From Blastocystis sp. Blastoise (taxonomy: Eukaryota; Sar; Bigyra; Opalinata; Blastocystidae): a DNA stretch of 64,000 bases. Both the position numbers and the translations under genes were made by a program. The notes under the pieces were generated by a model. It worked only from the letters and a program-made list of their open reading frames with translations, did no database searches and was not told where the DNA came from. Shown piece after piece: positions 47,201 to 64,000 of the stretch. Position 1 is the stretch's first letter, and every line of letters starts with the position of its first letter. The stretch is from assembly GCA_039096225.1 (NCBI GenBank), contig JBBPEB010000003.1, positions 1,234,001 through 1,298,000 on the forward strand, given 5' to 3'.

Positions 47201-49019
47201 TACTCCTTATTTAGTACATATAAAGAATGCAGGAGGAACAGATAGTATATTATTAAGACTACAAATAGTAAAAGCTATATGTAATAAAGAAGGTGAATGG
47301 GTTGCTACTATTGTTGGAGAAATTGCTACTGCACCTTGCTTAGAGAGTAATCAACAAGGAAATAGGATACGTTTCTGTCAAGATACAAATCCCCCTCAAT
47401 GGAGTTCAATTACAGATACTTGTAAACCTTACACTCCTGTATTATTATATCCTACATATGGTATAGAAGGTATATTGAAATCTCCATTAAAACCACTGGT
47501 ACCATCATTTCTATCTACAAGTATTCTTCCACCTCAAATTAAACCAGAACTCCCCGCGGGAATCACAATAAATAATACATATTGTATATTTGGTACTCCT
47601 AGTGTTTCTCTTCCTCTTACTACATTTTATATTACTATTCGTTTAAATGATATTACTACTACAATTCCTATTACTATTGTTATTAAGAAGAATATGTGTG
47701 CTGCTGATTCTCCATGGAATAGTATTTCTACTGGTGAAACACAAACGATTCCCTGTTCAAATTCAGAATTATATACTGGATATCAATCACGTGATTGTTT
47801 AGAATCCCCCACTCCTCATTGGGGAAACATTACTGTTAATTGTGTTCCCAAACCTCCAACAGTATTTTATCCTGAATCTAGTATTATAAGTACTGTTTTA
47901 TCTCCTTTGAAACCACTTATTCCTATATATACAGGTGCAGAATTATCTCATTATACAATTGATCCTCTTCCTCCTTCTTCTCTTCATTTTAATATTTCCA
48001 CGGGAATTCTTACAGGAACACCACAAGAAGAAATTCATGATATATATACAATACAATTAATAAATGTTAGAGGGGATCAGACTTCATTTATTATTTCTAT
48101 TTCTATCTCTTATATTTATTGTGAAAAAGATAATATTTGGGATAAGACGCAACGTGGAGAAACTATATATTTATCATGCCCTTTAAAACAATATGGTATT
48201 CAATGGAGAACATGCCATTCCCGCGGGAATGAGGCTTATTGGGGTCGAATAGAAAATTCAAATTGTCAAGAGACTACATTCTTTGAGTTAAATCAAAATG
48301 AAAATGCTGTGCTATTTATTAAATTAATATTAAATAATATAACAAGAAGTCAATTCGAAGATCCTTTTACTCAATATCAATTTATTTCTTTATTTGATTT
48401 ATTTATGAATCAATTAACATTTCCTTTAGGATCTTTATATATTACTAATATATCTCCTTATCAATCTATATATACACATTCGTTATTAATTACACTAAAC
48501 TTAAAAACATTTCAGAAAACTTCAGAAACTCTCCTTGCTGCTTTAGTGCAATATATAAATCAAAATAATAATACATTTATTTCAATATGTAAAGAAAATC
48601 ATTATATATATTTACAACATCTTCAATCTATAGAATTATCTTCTTCATCTCTTGTTTCTTCATCAAATTTCTCTTCTATTTCTATACTTATTTATTGTAT
48701 TATAGCTGTTCTTCTTCTTGCTATTCTTATTCCTTGTTGTATATCGATATATAATCAAACAACAGAAAAGAAGAATAAGAATAAGAATAAAAATAATAAT
48801 ATAATTGATATATGCTTCTGTTTACCAAAGAAAATACATTCTTATAATCATATTCATAAAGATGATATTCAAAATATAGAAGAAGAAAATAATCATGGGA
48901 ATAATAATGAACATATTCATAGAAACTCTATTCCTCATGAAGATAATCGCGGGAATATAGTTCAAATGATTCCACTTCAAGTTATTCCTGATAAAGAACA
49001 TATTTACCCTCCTTTTTAA
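44250..49019 (+). CDS. single-pass surface receptor-like protein with alternating He_PIG and cysteine modules
   Basis: Four exons. Exon 1 starts at ATG 44250 (MRAFTIILFYVATC, signal peptide), splices to SICIFPKEEMQLVFNVKQE, then DVSSNDTAPLLSLYYHSH, then the long exon from about 44935. The ectodomain has an early globular part (GEQIWSYWNTITDPPPGWNT, SVQYYRTSITLSSSVYSS), an Asn/Ser/Asp tract at 46260-46386, then alternating units. Putative-Ig (He_PIG) repeats show LPEGLSLNTTTGVISGIPNN, PAGITINNTYCIFGTP and SLHFNISTGILTGTPQE. Each is followed by a four-Cys module of the form C-x-x-x-G/S-x-W ... C ... R-x-C ... W ... C, five times counting a diverged first copy. A transmembrane helix (SILIYCIIAVLLLAILIPCC) and a basic/Asn cytoplasmic tail with YPPF end complete it. 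Probably adhesion or recognition at the cell surface; ligand unknown. Confidence 0.85.
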
Positions 49020-49703
49020 ATTATTATTATATATATATATTTTTTTTATTTCTTAAATTTTTATATGTATATATTTATATTTGCTACATATGTGTATATT
49101 TTGTATTCTATGTATATATGATATATATGTATATATTTATATATATATATATATTTTATTTTTGTTTTCTTACTTCCTATCTGTTTCAATGATTCATTAA
49201 ATATAAATAATAAAATTTTTGTATATATACAAAAATAAATAGTTTATATTGTTATATATTAGTTTTTATTTCATTTCAATTCATTTTGAATATTCTGTTT
49301 TTCTTTTTTTATAATTTTTGTTTTGTTAATAGATAGATTCTCAAAGAAAATGCCAAAAAAGTTAAAAAGTAAAAGAGAAAAAAAAATATATTGTTTTTTT
49401 AACAAAATATAAACTATACATAGAATATATAGAAGACAAAAAAAAAATAACACATATAAATATAAATAATGAAATAACAATATAAATGAATGACGGACAA
49501 CACAAATTTCAATTTTAATTCTTCTTTTTATTCATAAATTTTTTCTATAGAAATAATAATTTTTATTAATAATAATATATGTTTAATAGTGATTAGAAAT
49601 AGAATAACTTTTTAGTCTAATGTATCAAATAAACATATATATATAGTAATATTGGTTTTAATATATATATAGTGTATATATATATATATAATGTTTACCA
49701 AAA
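49020..49703. other. AT-rich intergenic region between convergent genes
   Basis: 3' flanks of the surface gene (plus) and the SURF2-like gene (minus). No gene supported. Confidence 0.6.
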
Positions 49704-50741
49704 TTACATAATTAAAATATTATTATAATTATATACTTGAACAGGCTTAGATTGTTGAACTGGCTTAGATTTCTCTATATATATGTATATATAATATATA
49801 ATAATAATATATATATATACTTTGTGTATTCACTTTATTATTTTGCTTAAAGTTATTATTCTTGTTATTCTTATTATTATTATTCTTATTATTCTTATTC
49901 TTATTATTATTCTTATTATTATTTTTATTATTATTATTCTTATTTTGTTTATTAAATTGATTAGATTTTTGTTTCTTTATTTGTTTTGAAACAGGCTTTT
50001 TAACTTCTTCTTCTTCTTCTTCTTCTTCACTATTATCATCATCTATCATTTCTTCTTCTTCATCTTCACTATTATTACTATCTATCATTTCTTCTTCTTC
50101 TTCTTCTTCTTCTTCTTCTTCTTCTTCTTCTTCTTCTTCTTCTTCATCATCACCGCTATTAATACTTTCAAAATCATCAGCTAAAATACCATCACTCTCT
50201 TCTTCTTCTTCTTCTTCTTCTTCTTCTTCACTATTATTATCATTATCCATAATCAATTCTTCTTCTTCATCATCATCTTCACTATTATTATTATTCTTTT
50301 GTTGTTTATTATATTTCTTATTCTTATTTGGTTTTTCTTGGACTTTATCTTCTTCATCTATTTCACCTGTAACACGTAACATATCATTTATATCAAACTA
50401 TATATATATATATCATATTACTAGTATATATATATATATATATATACACCATATTCATTATCATCATCAGCTTCTTCAGGTTCCTCATTATCTTTCTATA
50501 TATATAATAATAATAAATATAATAATAATAAAAATATAATAAAAATTAAAATATAATAATAATACATATAAAAATATACATCAGTTCCTTTATTATTTCT
50601 CTTAGCAATCTTAGCTTGAGTTTGAGCTAAAAGTTTTTTATATTTTCTACCATTCACATGAGCTTCAACTTCTTCAGGAATCTAAATAAAAAATATATAA
50701 AAATAAAAATAAAAATAAAATAAAATAAAAACAAAAATAAA

Positions 50742-50772
<31 letters not shown>

Positions 50773-50782
50773 TAAAAATAAA

Positions 50783-50813
<31 letters not shown>

Positions 50814-51198
50814 TAAAAATAAAAATAAAAATAAAAAATAAAAATAAAATCACCATACTTTATTTAAAATTTGTTTTGTAATAGTACAAAATAACTTCTT
50901 ACTATCTTTCTTGTGAGGAATAATCCATGGTTCATATTTTGTAAAATCTTGAGAATACCTAATAAAAAAGAAAAACAAAAATAACATAAAATGTAAAAAA
51001 ACAAGTATATAATAAAAAATAAAGAGAAATTTACCATTCTTTAGCTTTTAAATATTTCTTAGTTGTCATATATTTATTGACTTCCTCCATTTTTAAAGGT
51101 AAATCATGACCTGTTAATTTACAATGGACTTTTCCATTAGGTCCAAATTCAAATTCACTACTACTCTCGACAAACTTCAATAATTCAGCCTCTACCAT
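49704..51198 (-). CDS. SURF2: SURF2-like (surfeit locus 2) protein
   Basis: Start ATG 51198. Exons give MVEAELLKFVESSSEFEF, KVHCKLTGHDLPLKMEEVNK, YSQDFTKYEPWIIPHKKDSK + KLFCTITKQILNK, then IPEEVEAHVNGRKYKKLLAQ. The order Cys-x-LTGHxLP, KY, YxxFEPxIVPxK, LFCxxT and VxxHxxGRxYxK is the SURF2 signature. The family is short and nucleolus-associated in animals. The C-terminal half here is an expanded acidic (GAA) run followed by a Lys/Asn tail (about 49840-50390), ending in SKPVQQSKPVQ. The stop at 49704 assumes no further 3' exon and is uncertain. Introns include a TTTTTA hexamer array (50690-50850). It shares a divergent promoter with the uL4m gene. Confidence 0.8.
50690..50851 (-). repeat. hexanucleotide tandem repeat in a SURF2 intron
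   Basis: AAAAAT-type repeats (TTTTTA on the sense strand) fill the intron before the exon IPEEVEAHVNG. Confidence 0.9.
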
Positions 51199-51386
51199 AT
51201 TCAATACCTTTCCTTTGAAAAGAAAATAACTATTATAGAATTATATATTTTTTGTTGGTTAAATTATGGAAATCCGAATAACCACGGTAATTTTTGGTTT
51301 ATTAGGCAAAATTAAATAAATTTACTTTTTTAATTAAACAGCACTTTTCATTCTTACTTGTTTCTTTTCGTGAAGGTTTTGTGATA
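51199..51386. promoter_or_regulatory. bidirectional promoter region of SURF2-like and uL4m genes
   Basis: 188 bp separate the two divergent start codons, so both promoters must lie here. It contains an ATAACCACGGTAAT word (51277-51290), one base from the CCGCGG palindromes seen elsewhere in exons, and AT-rich tracts. No defined element can be assigned. Confidence 0.5.
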
Positions 51387-52657
51387 ATGATTCGTTCTTT
51401 ATTCTCTTTGACAGCTACAAGAGTTCCTCAAGCTATAAAAGCATTTAGTTGTTGTAATGCAGTTCAAAGTAATTATGCAAAGTTTATGACACCAAGATTA
51501 TTTGCTTCTGAAGCAGAAACAGTTTCATTACCTTCTAATCTTAGTGTTGATAATGCAGAAATTTTTGTTAGAAAAGAAGAAAAAGTAATGGATCCTTCAA
51601 TGGTAAATGTTAAAGAAATGGATGTTTTACCGTTATTTAATCCTAATTACTCTGGAGAAACTAAGGTTATTTTAAACAATGAGATATTTGGTGTTCCCGT
51701 TCGTGAAGATATTATTCATCGTGTTATTGTTTGGCAATTAGCTAAAAAAAGAGCGGGTAATCATAAAACAAAATCAAGAAGTGAAGTTTCAGGAAGTAAT
51801 AGAAAAATACTTCAACAAAAAGGAAGTGGTAATGCCAGAGCTGGCCAATTTAGGTATATATATAATATTTTTTTTAATAATATTAACTCTATATATTTCA
51901 TATGTTTTTTATAATAATAACTATATATATATATATAGATCTAATATTCGTCGTCATGGTTATAAAGCTATGGGTGCACATTTAAGAGATTATGATTATA
52001 CACTTCCTTATAGAGGTATATAAAGGTTATTATTATATTTATTATATTTATTATATTTATTATGTTTATTATGTTTATTATGTTTATTATACTTATTATA
52101 CTTATTAATATTATACTTATTAATAATAATATATGTATATATATAGTTCGTGCATTAGGTCTTCGATGTGCTTTAAGCAGCAAATGGAGTGAAGGTCTTT
52201 TAACTATTATTTCGGATACTGATGTAGCTGTATATATATATTATATTCTATATTCTATATATTATATTCTATATTTTCTATATTCTATATATTTTCTATT
52301 TTCTATATTCTATATATTATATATAGACTCCTAAATCAAAGGATATAGTAAGTATATTAACTAAAGCAGGTCTCATTGAACATGAATTCTCTAAAACACC
52401 TTGTCTTATTATTGATGGTATATACTATATATTATATAGTATATATTATGTTTTATATATCATATTATATATTATATATTATATATATAGGACCTGAAAA
52501 GAATGATAATTTCACATTTGCTACACAAAATGTTCCTGTAATTAATTATTTACCTTGCCAAGGTATGAATGTATTTGATATTATTAAAAATAAACATTTA
52601 ATAATAACTAAAAAAGGATTAGAAGCTATTAACAAACGTTTAGAACCTTATTTATAA
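51387..52657 (+). CDS. mitochondrial large-subunit ribosomal protein uL4
   Basis: Five exons: 51387-51853, 51939 to about 52013, then three more ending at TAA 52655-52657. The first ATG is 51387 (a GTG two codons earlier is not needed). The N-terminus (MIRSLFSLTATRVPQAIKAF) is basic and hydroxylated, like a mitochondrial presequence. The bacterial-type L4 core is clear: RVIVWQLAKKRAGNHKTKSR, SEVSGSNRKILQQKGSGNAR, then across the intron SNIRRHGYKAMGAHLRDYDY, TLPY + RVRALGLRCALSSK, and the C-terminal fold PCLIIDGPEKNDNF, GMNVFDIIKNKHLIITKKGL. uL4 binds 23S-type rRNA near the exit tunnel. It implies a translating mitochondrion. It is head-to-head with the SURF2-like gene. Confidence 0.88.
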
Positions 52658-53267
52658 ATATAAATATATATGTATATATAATTATTAATGGATTCTTTTA
52701 TTTTCTAATTTGTCTTCTCTTTCTATATTATTTTCAATAATATGAATCATGTTCTTTTTTCTCTTTTTATCATATATATATATATATATATTATTTATAT
52801 AAACATGTATTTCTATCTATTGGGTTCTTCTCTTAAAGAAAAAAATAGTCTAATTATTACATATCATTATCAACTTATTGCTGGATATGTCTTCTTTTAT
52901 TATTTATATATTGTATTTCAATTCATACAAATCGTTCTATTATAAGAACACAACCTAGTACTTCATTTATTGACAATTTCTATACATGACTTCTCTTTTT
53001 TTTTAAATCAGAGAAACCAATTTTATTCCATGTTTTTCGATTCCCTTGATTATAGTGGATAAATAAGTAGATTATTTTAACTCATCGTTTCTTTCGGGAA
53101 ATGACACGTCTCTAAATACAATTACTCATCCAATGACTTATTCAATTAAGTAATATAAATATAATAGTATTCTCTTTCGTTCCATAATTCTCTTATTTCA
53201 TGGTATGCGTCATCAATACATTCCTTATTGTTGTGTTTTCACATTACCATTCAAATTACAAAATATA
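52658..53267. other. intergenic region
   Basis: 3' flank of the uL4m gene up to the left end of the MITE-like element. No gene supported; a 67-codon ORF at 52742-52945 looks random. Confidence 0.55.
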
Positions 53268-54559
53268 GAGATTTACAAAAAACCGTATATGAATATATCA
53301 CCGCTTTTTTTTTGAGAAAACCGTATATACGGTTTTTTCATTTCTCAGTCAAAATTCCATATTCGGTTTTAAAACCGTATATGAATTTTATTTTACTTAT
53401 ATAAAGTCAAATATTAATTTTTTAAAATTGTTTTTTGTTTTATAAGTGTTATATCAGGCTTATTCATATATTTAAGTTATTTCTTGATATTCTTTTAGAA
53501 ATATTTTATTATTAATTAGATTATATAGACAATAAAGAGATTTAAGCTTAATCTAGTCATATTACAAACATATAATAACTGTTTCTGATAATCTCAAGCA
53601 AGTTATGGGTAGATTAAACTCTATTGATAGTAATCACTTTTTGTCCATTTTGATTGAATCAGTTAATTGTTCTTATTCAATACTCTAATCTGCGTTTATC
53701 AATATAAAATGAAGTAACTTCTTTTGGAAATACAATGAATCCGTGACTATAACATTTTTTTACATTATCGGCTATATTTGACTCTATATTATAAATAATT
53801 ACATAATATGATATATATCATCACTTCTCAATGTATTTTATAATATTATTATAATTTCATTGAAATTTATCTATCATAAAATGAATGATGTTTTTTATTC
53901 TCTTAAATACTAGTTATAGCTATATTAAAAGCATGAAATATTTATATAGAGAGATATAAAGTATAAATGAATCATTACTACTATTAATGAGTCAAATAAA
54001 AATAGAATCAATGTACAATTAGTGAAAATGTAATATCAGTTATAATTTATGATATGTAATTATTTATGAAGATGTTGACATGATAGAGCACATTAATCTG
54101 AAAGATATTAAAAACATTTCACAGAATATGTAGTTTTTTAAAGCTCATCAAATGTTGATTATATTAGTTTATTGTGTATTAAATAGCATTTATAGTAAAG
54201 GAGAAATATTATAGTATAAAAAATATCAAATTAAATAATTAATTGCTTATAAAATAGTACTTATATCATGAGTATTTCAACAATATTAGTTTTTACATAT
54301 ATACATAACATAATTAACATTATCATAATATAGTAAACAATAAATTCGAAGATACTTTGTGAACAATGTCAACAAATGGAATTGTTTCTTTTTTTTCTAA
54401 GTTTCTTTCTATTACAACTATAATTCTTATGAATATACATAATTAATAAACAATAAAAAAAAAACATTAAAAGAGATATAAGTAAAATAAAAAACCGTAT
54501 ATACGGTTTTCTCAAAAAAAAACCGGTGATATATTCATATACGGTTTTTTGTAAATCTC
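53268..54559. mobile_element. candidate non-autonomous DNA transposon (MITE-like) with TA duplication
   Basis: The two ends are inverted repeats: GAGATTTACAAAAAACCGTA at 53268 is mirrored at 54559. Matching continues with one mismatch for about 70 bp, then again after an extra segment in the left arm (53340-53388). Both ends are bordered by TA (53266-53267 and 54560-54561). Each arm holds an internal palindrome, AAAACCGTATATACGGTTTT. The 1.15-kb centre has no credible coding sequence. TA duplication suggests mobilisation by a Tc1/mariner-type transposase (inference). Confidence 0.7.
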
Positions 54560-54638
54560 TAACAAAATACACAAAAAAAAAAAATAAAACCCTATTTATT
54601 ATTATTTTTTTATTTATTGTTTTGTTATTAAAAAAGAA

Positions 54639-55616
54639 ATGAAATTTATATTATCTTTATTTTTAATTAGTGTAGCTCTCTCTTTAGCTCATAGTAATGC
54701 TTATTATCAAGCTCAATTTGGTGCTTATCTAGGTGCTCATCAAAAATCTTATGATGAAAGAGAATATAGATATCGTCAAAATGTTTTTGCTAAGAATTTA
54801 GATTATATTAATGAAGAAAATACCAAAGGACATTCTTATACTTTAGGTCTTACTCAATTTACTGATTTAACTAATGAAGAATTTAAAGCTAAAATCGCTA
54901 CTGGTCTTTTAAAAGATAATCTTAGAGCTAAGAAGGAACCTACTGTTTTACCTACTGATAATCTTCCTGAATCTGTTGATTGGAGAGAAAAGAATGCTGT
55001 TACTCCTATTAAGAATCAAGGTGAATGTGGTTCTTGTTGGGCTTTCTCTACTGTAGGTTCTATTGAAGGTGCTTATGCTGTTAAAACTGGTAAATTATAT
55101 AATCTTGCTGAACAACAACTTGTTGATTGTGATACTAGAGATCATGGTTGTTGGGGAGGTAAACAAACTTGGGCTTTTGGTGAACTTATGAATACTGATG
55201 GTATTTGTGAAACTTCTGAATATCCTTATAAAGCTGAAAGAGGTGAATGTCAAAAAGATAAAGTTACTCCTGTTGTTGCTATTCAAGATTATAATACTGT
55301 ACCTACTGAAAATGGACTTCAATTAAAGGCTGCTCTTGCTCGTGCTCCTGTTGCTGTTAGTATTTCTGCTGGTGATGAATTTATTCAACATTATACTGGT
55401 GGTGTTTTTGATAATGATGATTGCTTTAATATGCCTGATCATGCCGTCTTAGCTACTGGATATGGTATCTCTGAAGGTAAACCTTTTGTTTGGATTAAAA
55501 ACTCTTGGGGTGAAGATTGGGGTATGAAAGGTTATATGCAACTTGTTCTTGTTGAAGAAGGTGAAGGTGTTTGTGCTCTTAATGTTGATTGCTCTTATCC
55601 TATTGTTAAAGCTTAA
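54639..55616 (+). CDS. papain-family (C1A) cysteine protease precursor
   Basis: Single exon, 325 aa. The signal peptide [19 protein letters not shown] is followed by an I29 propeptide ([36 protein letters not shown]) and a mature enzyme from about [12 protein letters not shown]. Catalytic Cys is in [14 protein letters not shown], His in [11 protein letters not shown] and Asn in [13 protein letters not shown]. The usual GCNGG reads GCWGG. Codon use is strongly biased to GGT/GCT/ACT, unlike most neighbours, consistent with high expression (inference). It starts only 80 bp beyond the MITE. A distant paralogue lies at 10081-11085. Confidence 0.97.
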   Translation: MKFILSLFLISVALSLAHSNAYYQAQFGAYLGAHQKSYDEREYRYRQNVFAKNLDYINEENTKGHSYTLGLTQFTDLTNEEFKAKIATGLLKDNLRAKKEPTVLPTDNLPESVDWREKNAVTPIKNQGECGSCWAFSTVGSIEGAYAVKTGKLYNLAEQQLVDCDTRDHGCWGGKQTWAFGELMNTDGICETSEYPYKAERGECQKDKVTPVVAIQDYNTVPTENGLQLKAALARAPVAVSISAGDEFIQHYTGGVFDNDDCFNMPDHAVLATGYGISEGKPFVWIKNSWGEDWGMKGYMQLVLVEEGEGVCALNVDCSYPIVKA

Positions 55617-56069
55617 AGAATGATAATTATTATTTATTTTTTTTTAATTTTTACTATAATTTATATTTTTATTCTTTAAAATAATTTTACATTGTATTCT
55701 TTGTATTTTTATTTCTTATTTAAATATAGAATAATATAATTAAATCGTCATATCTTAGTATTTCCAATTATTAATGGATCATTCACAAGATATTTTAATC
55801 ACTCTTTTTAATATTATTGTTTTGTTCATTGTATTCTATAAGGAATACATCTTTTGAATCGTTTTAAATAAATCACTTTTTTTTTGTGATCTACAATGGG
55901 GAAACTTTAAATTCCCGAAGTTATTTTGCTTTTTTATTATGAAAATTCTGAAATAATCATGAATGTAAAGGGAGACTTCTTTTTTGTATCTCATATCTTA
56001 GATCTCGAAATACAATACAACCCCTTTGAACGAAATGCTATTCTTTTTTTATTTGTGTAAATAAGAAAT
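55617..56069. other. intergenic region
   Basis: AT-rich spacer of 450 bp between the protease and the GH3 gene. No gene seen. Confidence 0.6.
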
Positions 56070-59721
<3,652 letters not shown>

Positions 59722-60223
59722 TAAACAACCATTATTATATTATATATATAATATGATATTCTCGTTTTTCTTTGTTTTGTTTAATAAAAATATATTTTTT
59801 TGATTAAAAATGGATAATAAGCAGAATAAAAAGACTATTTTAATTGCTTTAAATAAAACTGGTAACAAATACTTAGTATTCCTGTTTTTATATACATATT
59901 GATAGAAAAGAATAAAAATTACAGTATTCTGTAGAATATAATGAAATAATTAATATCCTTAAATAGGGATTTTATTTACAAACAATACTAAACTCAATAA
60001 TATTATAAATAAATTTATTTCACATAAAGTAGTATATATAACATTAAATTTATTGAAAAAAAAATATTTTTTAAATAGCCACAAAATTAGGGTCATTTAA
60101 AAATAATAATATAATTTATTAAAAAAGTGATTACAATAGAAAAATTGAAAAGAAAAGAATTATAAATAATGCTAATTATATGTTATAATTATGAATAAAA
60201 ATTATATCTATAATTATAATAAT

Positions 60224-60260
<37 letters not shown>

Positions 60261-60489
60261 TACACATATTCATGAAATATGATAAAAGAAAAAAATAATA
60301 ATATAATATAAAATATAAATATAGAAATAAAGAGTGAAAAAGTATGTATGTATATAAATTGAAGGATATGTATGATTAATTTACTTATAGTACAGTTTAT
60401 ATAAATAATAATAATAATAATATTATATATATATTAAATATTATTCAAATGATATAAGATATGACATAAATAAATAATAATATATAATA
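59722..60489. other. AT-rich intergenic region between convergent genes
   Basis: 3' flanks of the GH3 gene and the Asn-rich gene. TA run at 60230-60256. No gene supported. Confidence 0.6.

Positions 60490-64000
<3,511 letters not shown>

Noticed and set aside
49271-49480. 69-codon hydrophobic minus-strand ORF
   Set aside because: Random AT-rich frame between convergent genes.

Overview
This 64-kb window is nuclear DNA from an extremely AT-rich microbial eukaryote. Most protein genes are broken by many short introns that start GTATAT and end TATAG. The introns are packed with TA, TTA and other microsatellites, while exons carry asparagine (AAT), Ser/Thr and Asp/Glu runs. A mitochondrial-type ribosomal protein uL4 with a presequence-like N-terminus argues for a mitochondrion that still translates. 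Papain-type proteases, secreted glycoside hydrolases, He_PIG-type surface proteins, N-rich proteins and a tRNA-targeted retroelement would fit an amoebozoan or another AT-rich heterotrophic protist. I cannot place the organism more precisely. The standard genetic code works throughout.

Layout. 1-7480: two arms of a large inverted repeat, each carrying the 3' part of the same intron-rich gene of unknown function, separated by a loop holding a secreted glycoside hydrolase (2374-5175, minus). The right-hand copy of the arm gene is complete (6346-9441, minus). 10081-17139: a C1A cysteine protease and a large ankyrin/coiled-coil gene, both minus. 17140-17957: a non-coding stretch with an unusual GC-rich hairpin. 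17982-26548: an apparently intact site-specific non-LTR retrotransposon with a single 2568-codon ORF (reverse transcriptase, zinc knuckle, restriction-like endonuclease). It lies directly behind a tRNA-Lys(UUU) gene, and a 24-bp copy of the tRNA 3' end flanks its far side. 28178-33434: a multi-exon gene ending in a Ser/Thr kinase, preceded by beta-rich ConA/SPRY-like segments. 34093-38701: a BED/hAT-transposase-derived gene and a MUS81-like gene that lacks the nuclease half. 39932-49019: two neighbouring secreted or surface protein genes. 49704-52657: SURF2-like and mitochondrial uL4 genes that share a 188-bp divergent promoter. 53268-54559: a candidate MITE bounded by TA. 54639-59721: a second C1A protease and a GH3 beta-xylosidase-like gene. 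60490 to the end: a huge Asn/Ser/Thr-rich protein running off the window.

The most notable observations are: the retroelement/tRNA junctions, which imply priming inside the tRNA T-arm (B box); introns in the GH3 gene with non-GT-AG borders, including one made almost entirely of TA repeats; a strict orientation difference between intronic (ATT)n and exonic (AAT)n; and at least ten exact CCGCGG palindromes, all inside predicted exons, in DNA where such a word should be almost absent.
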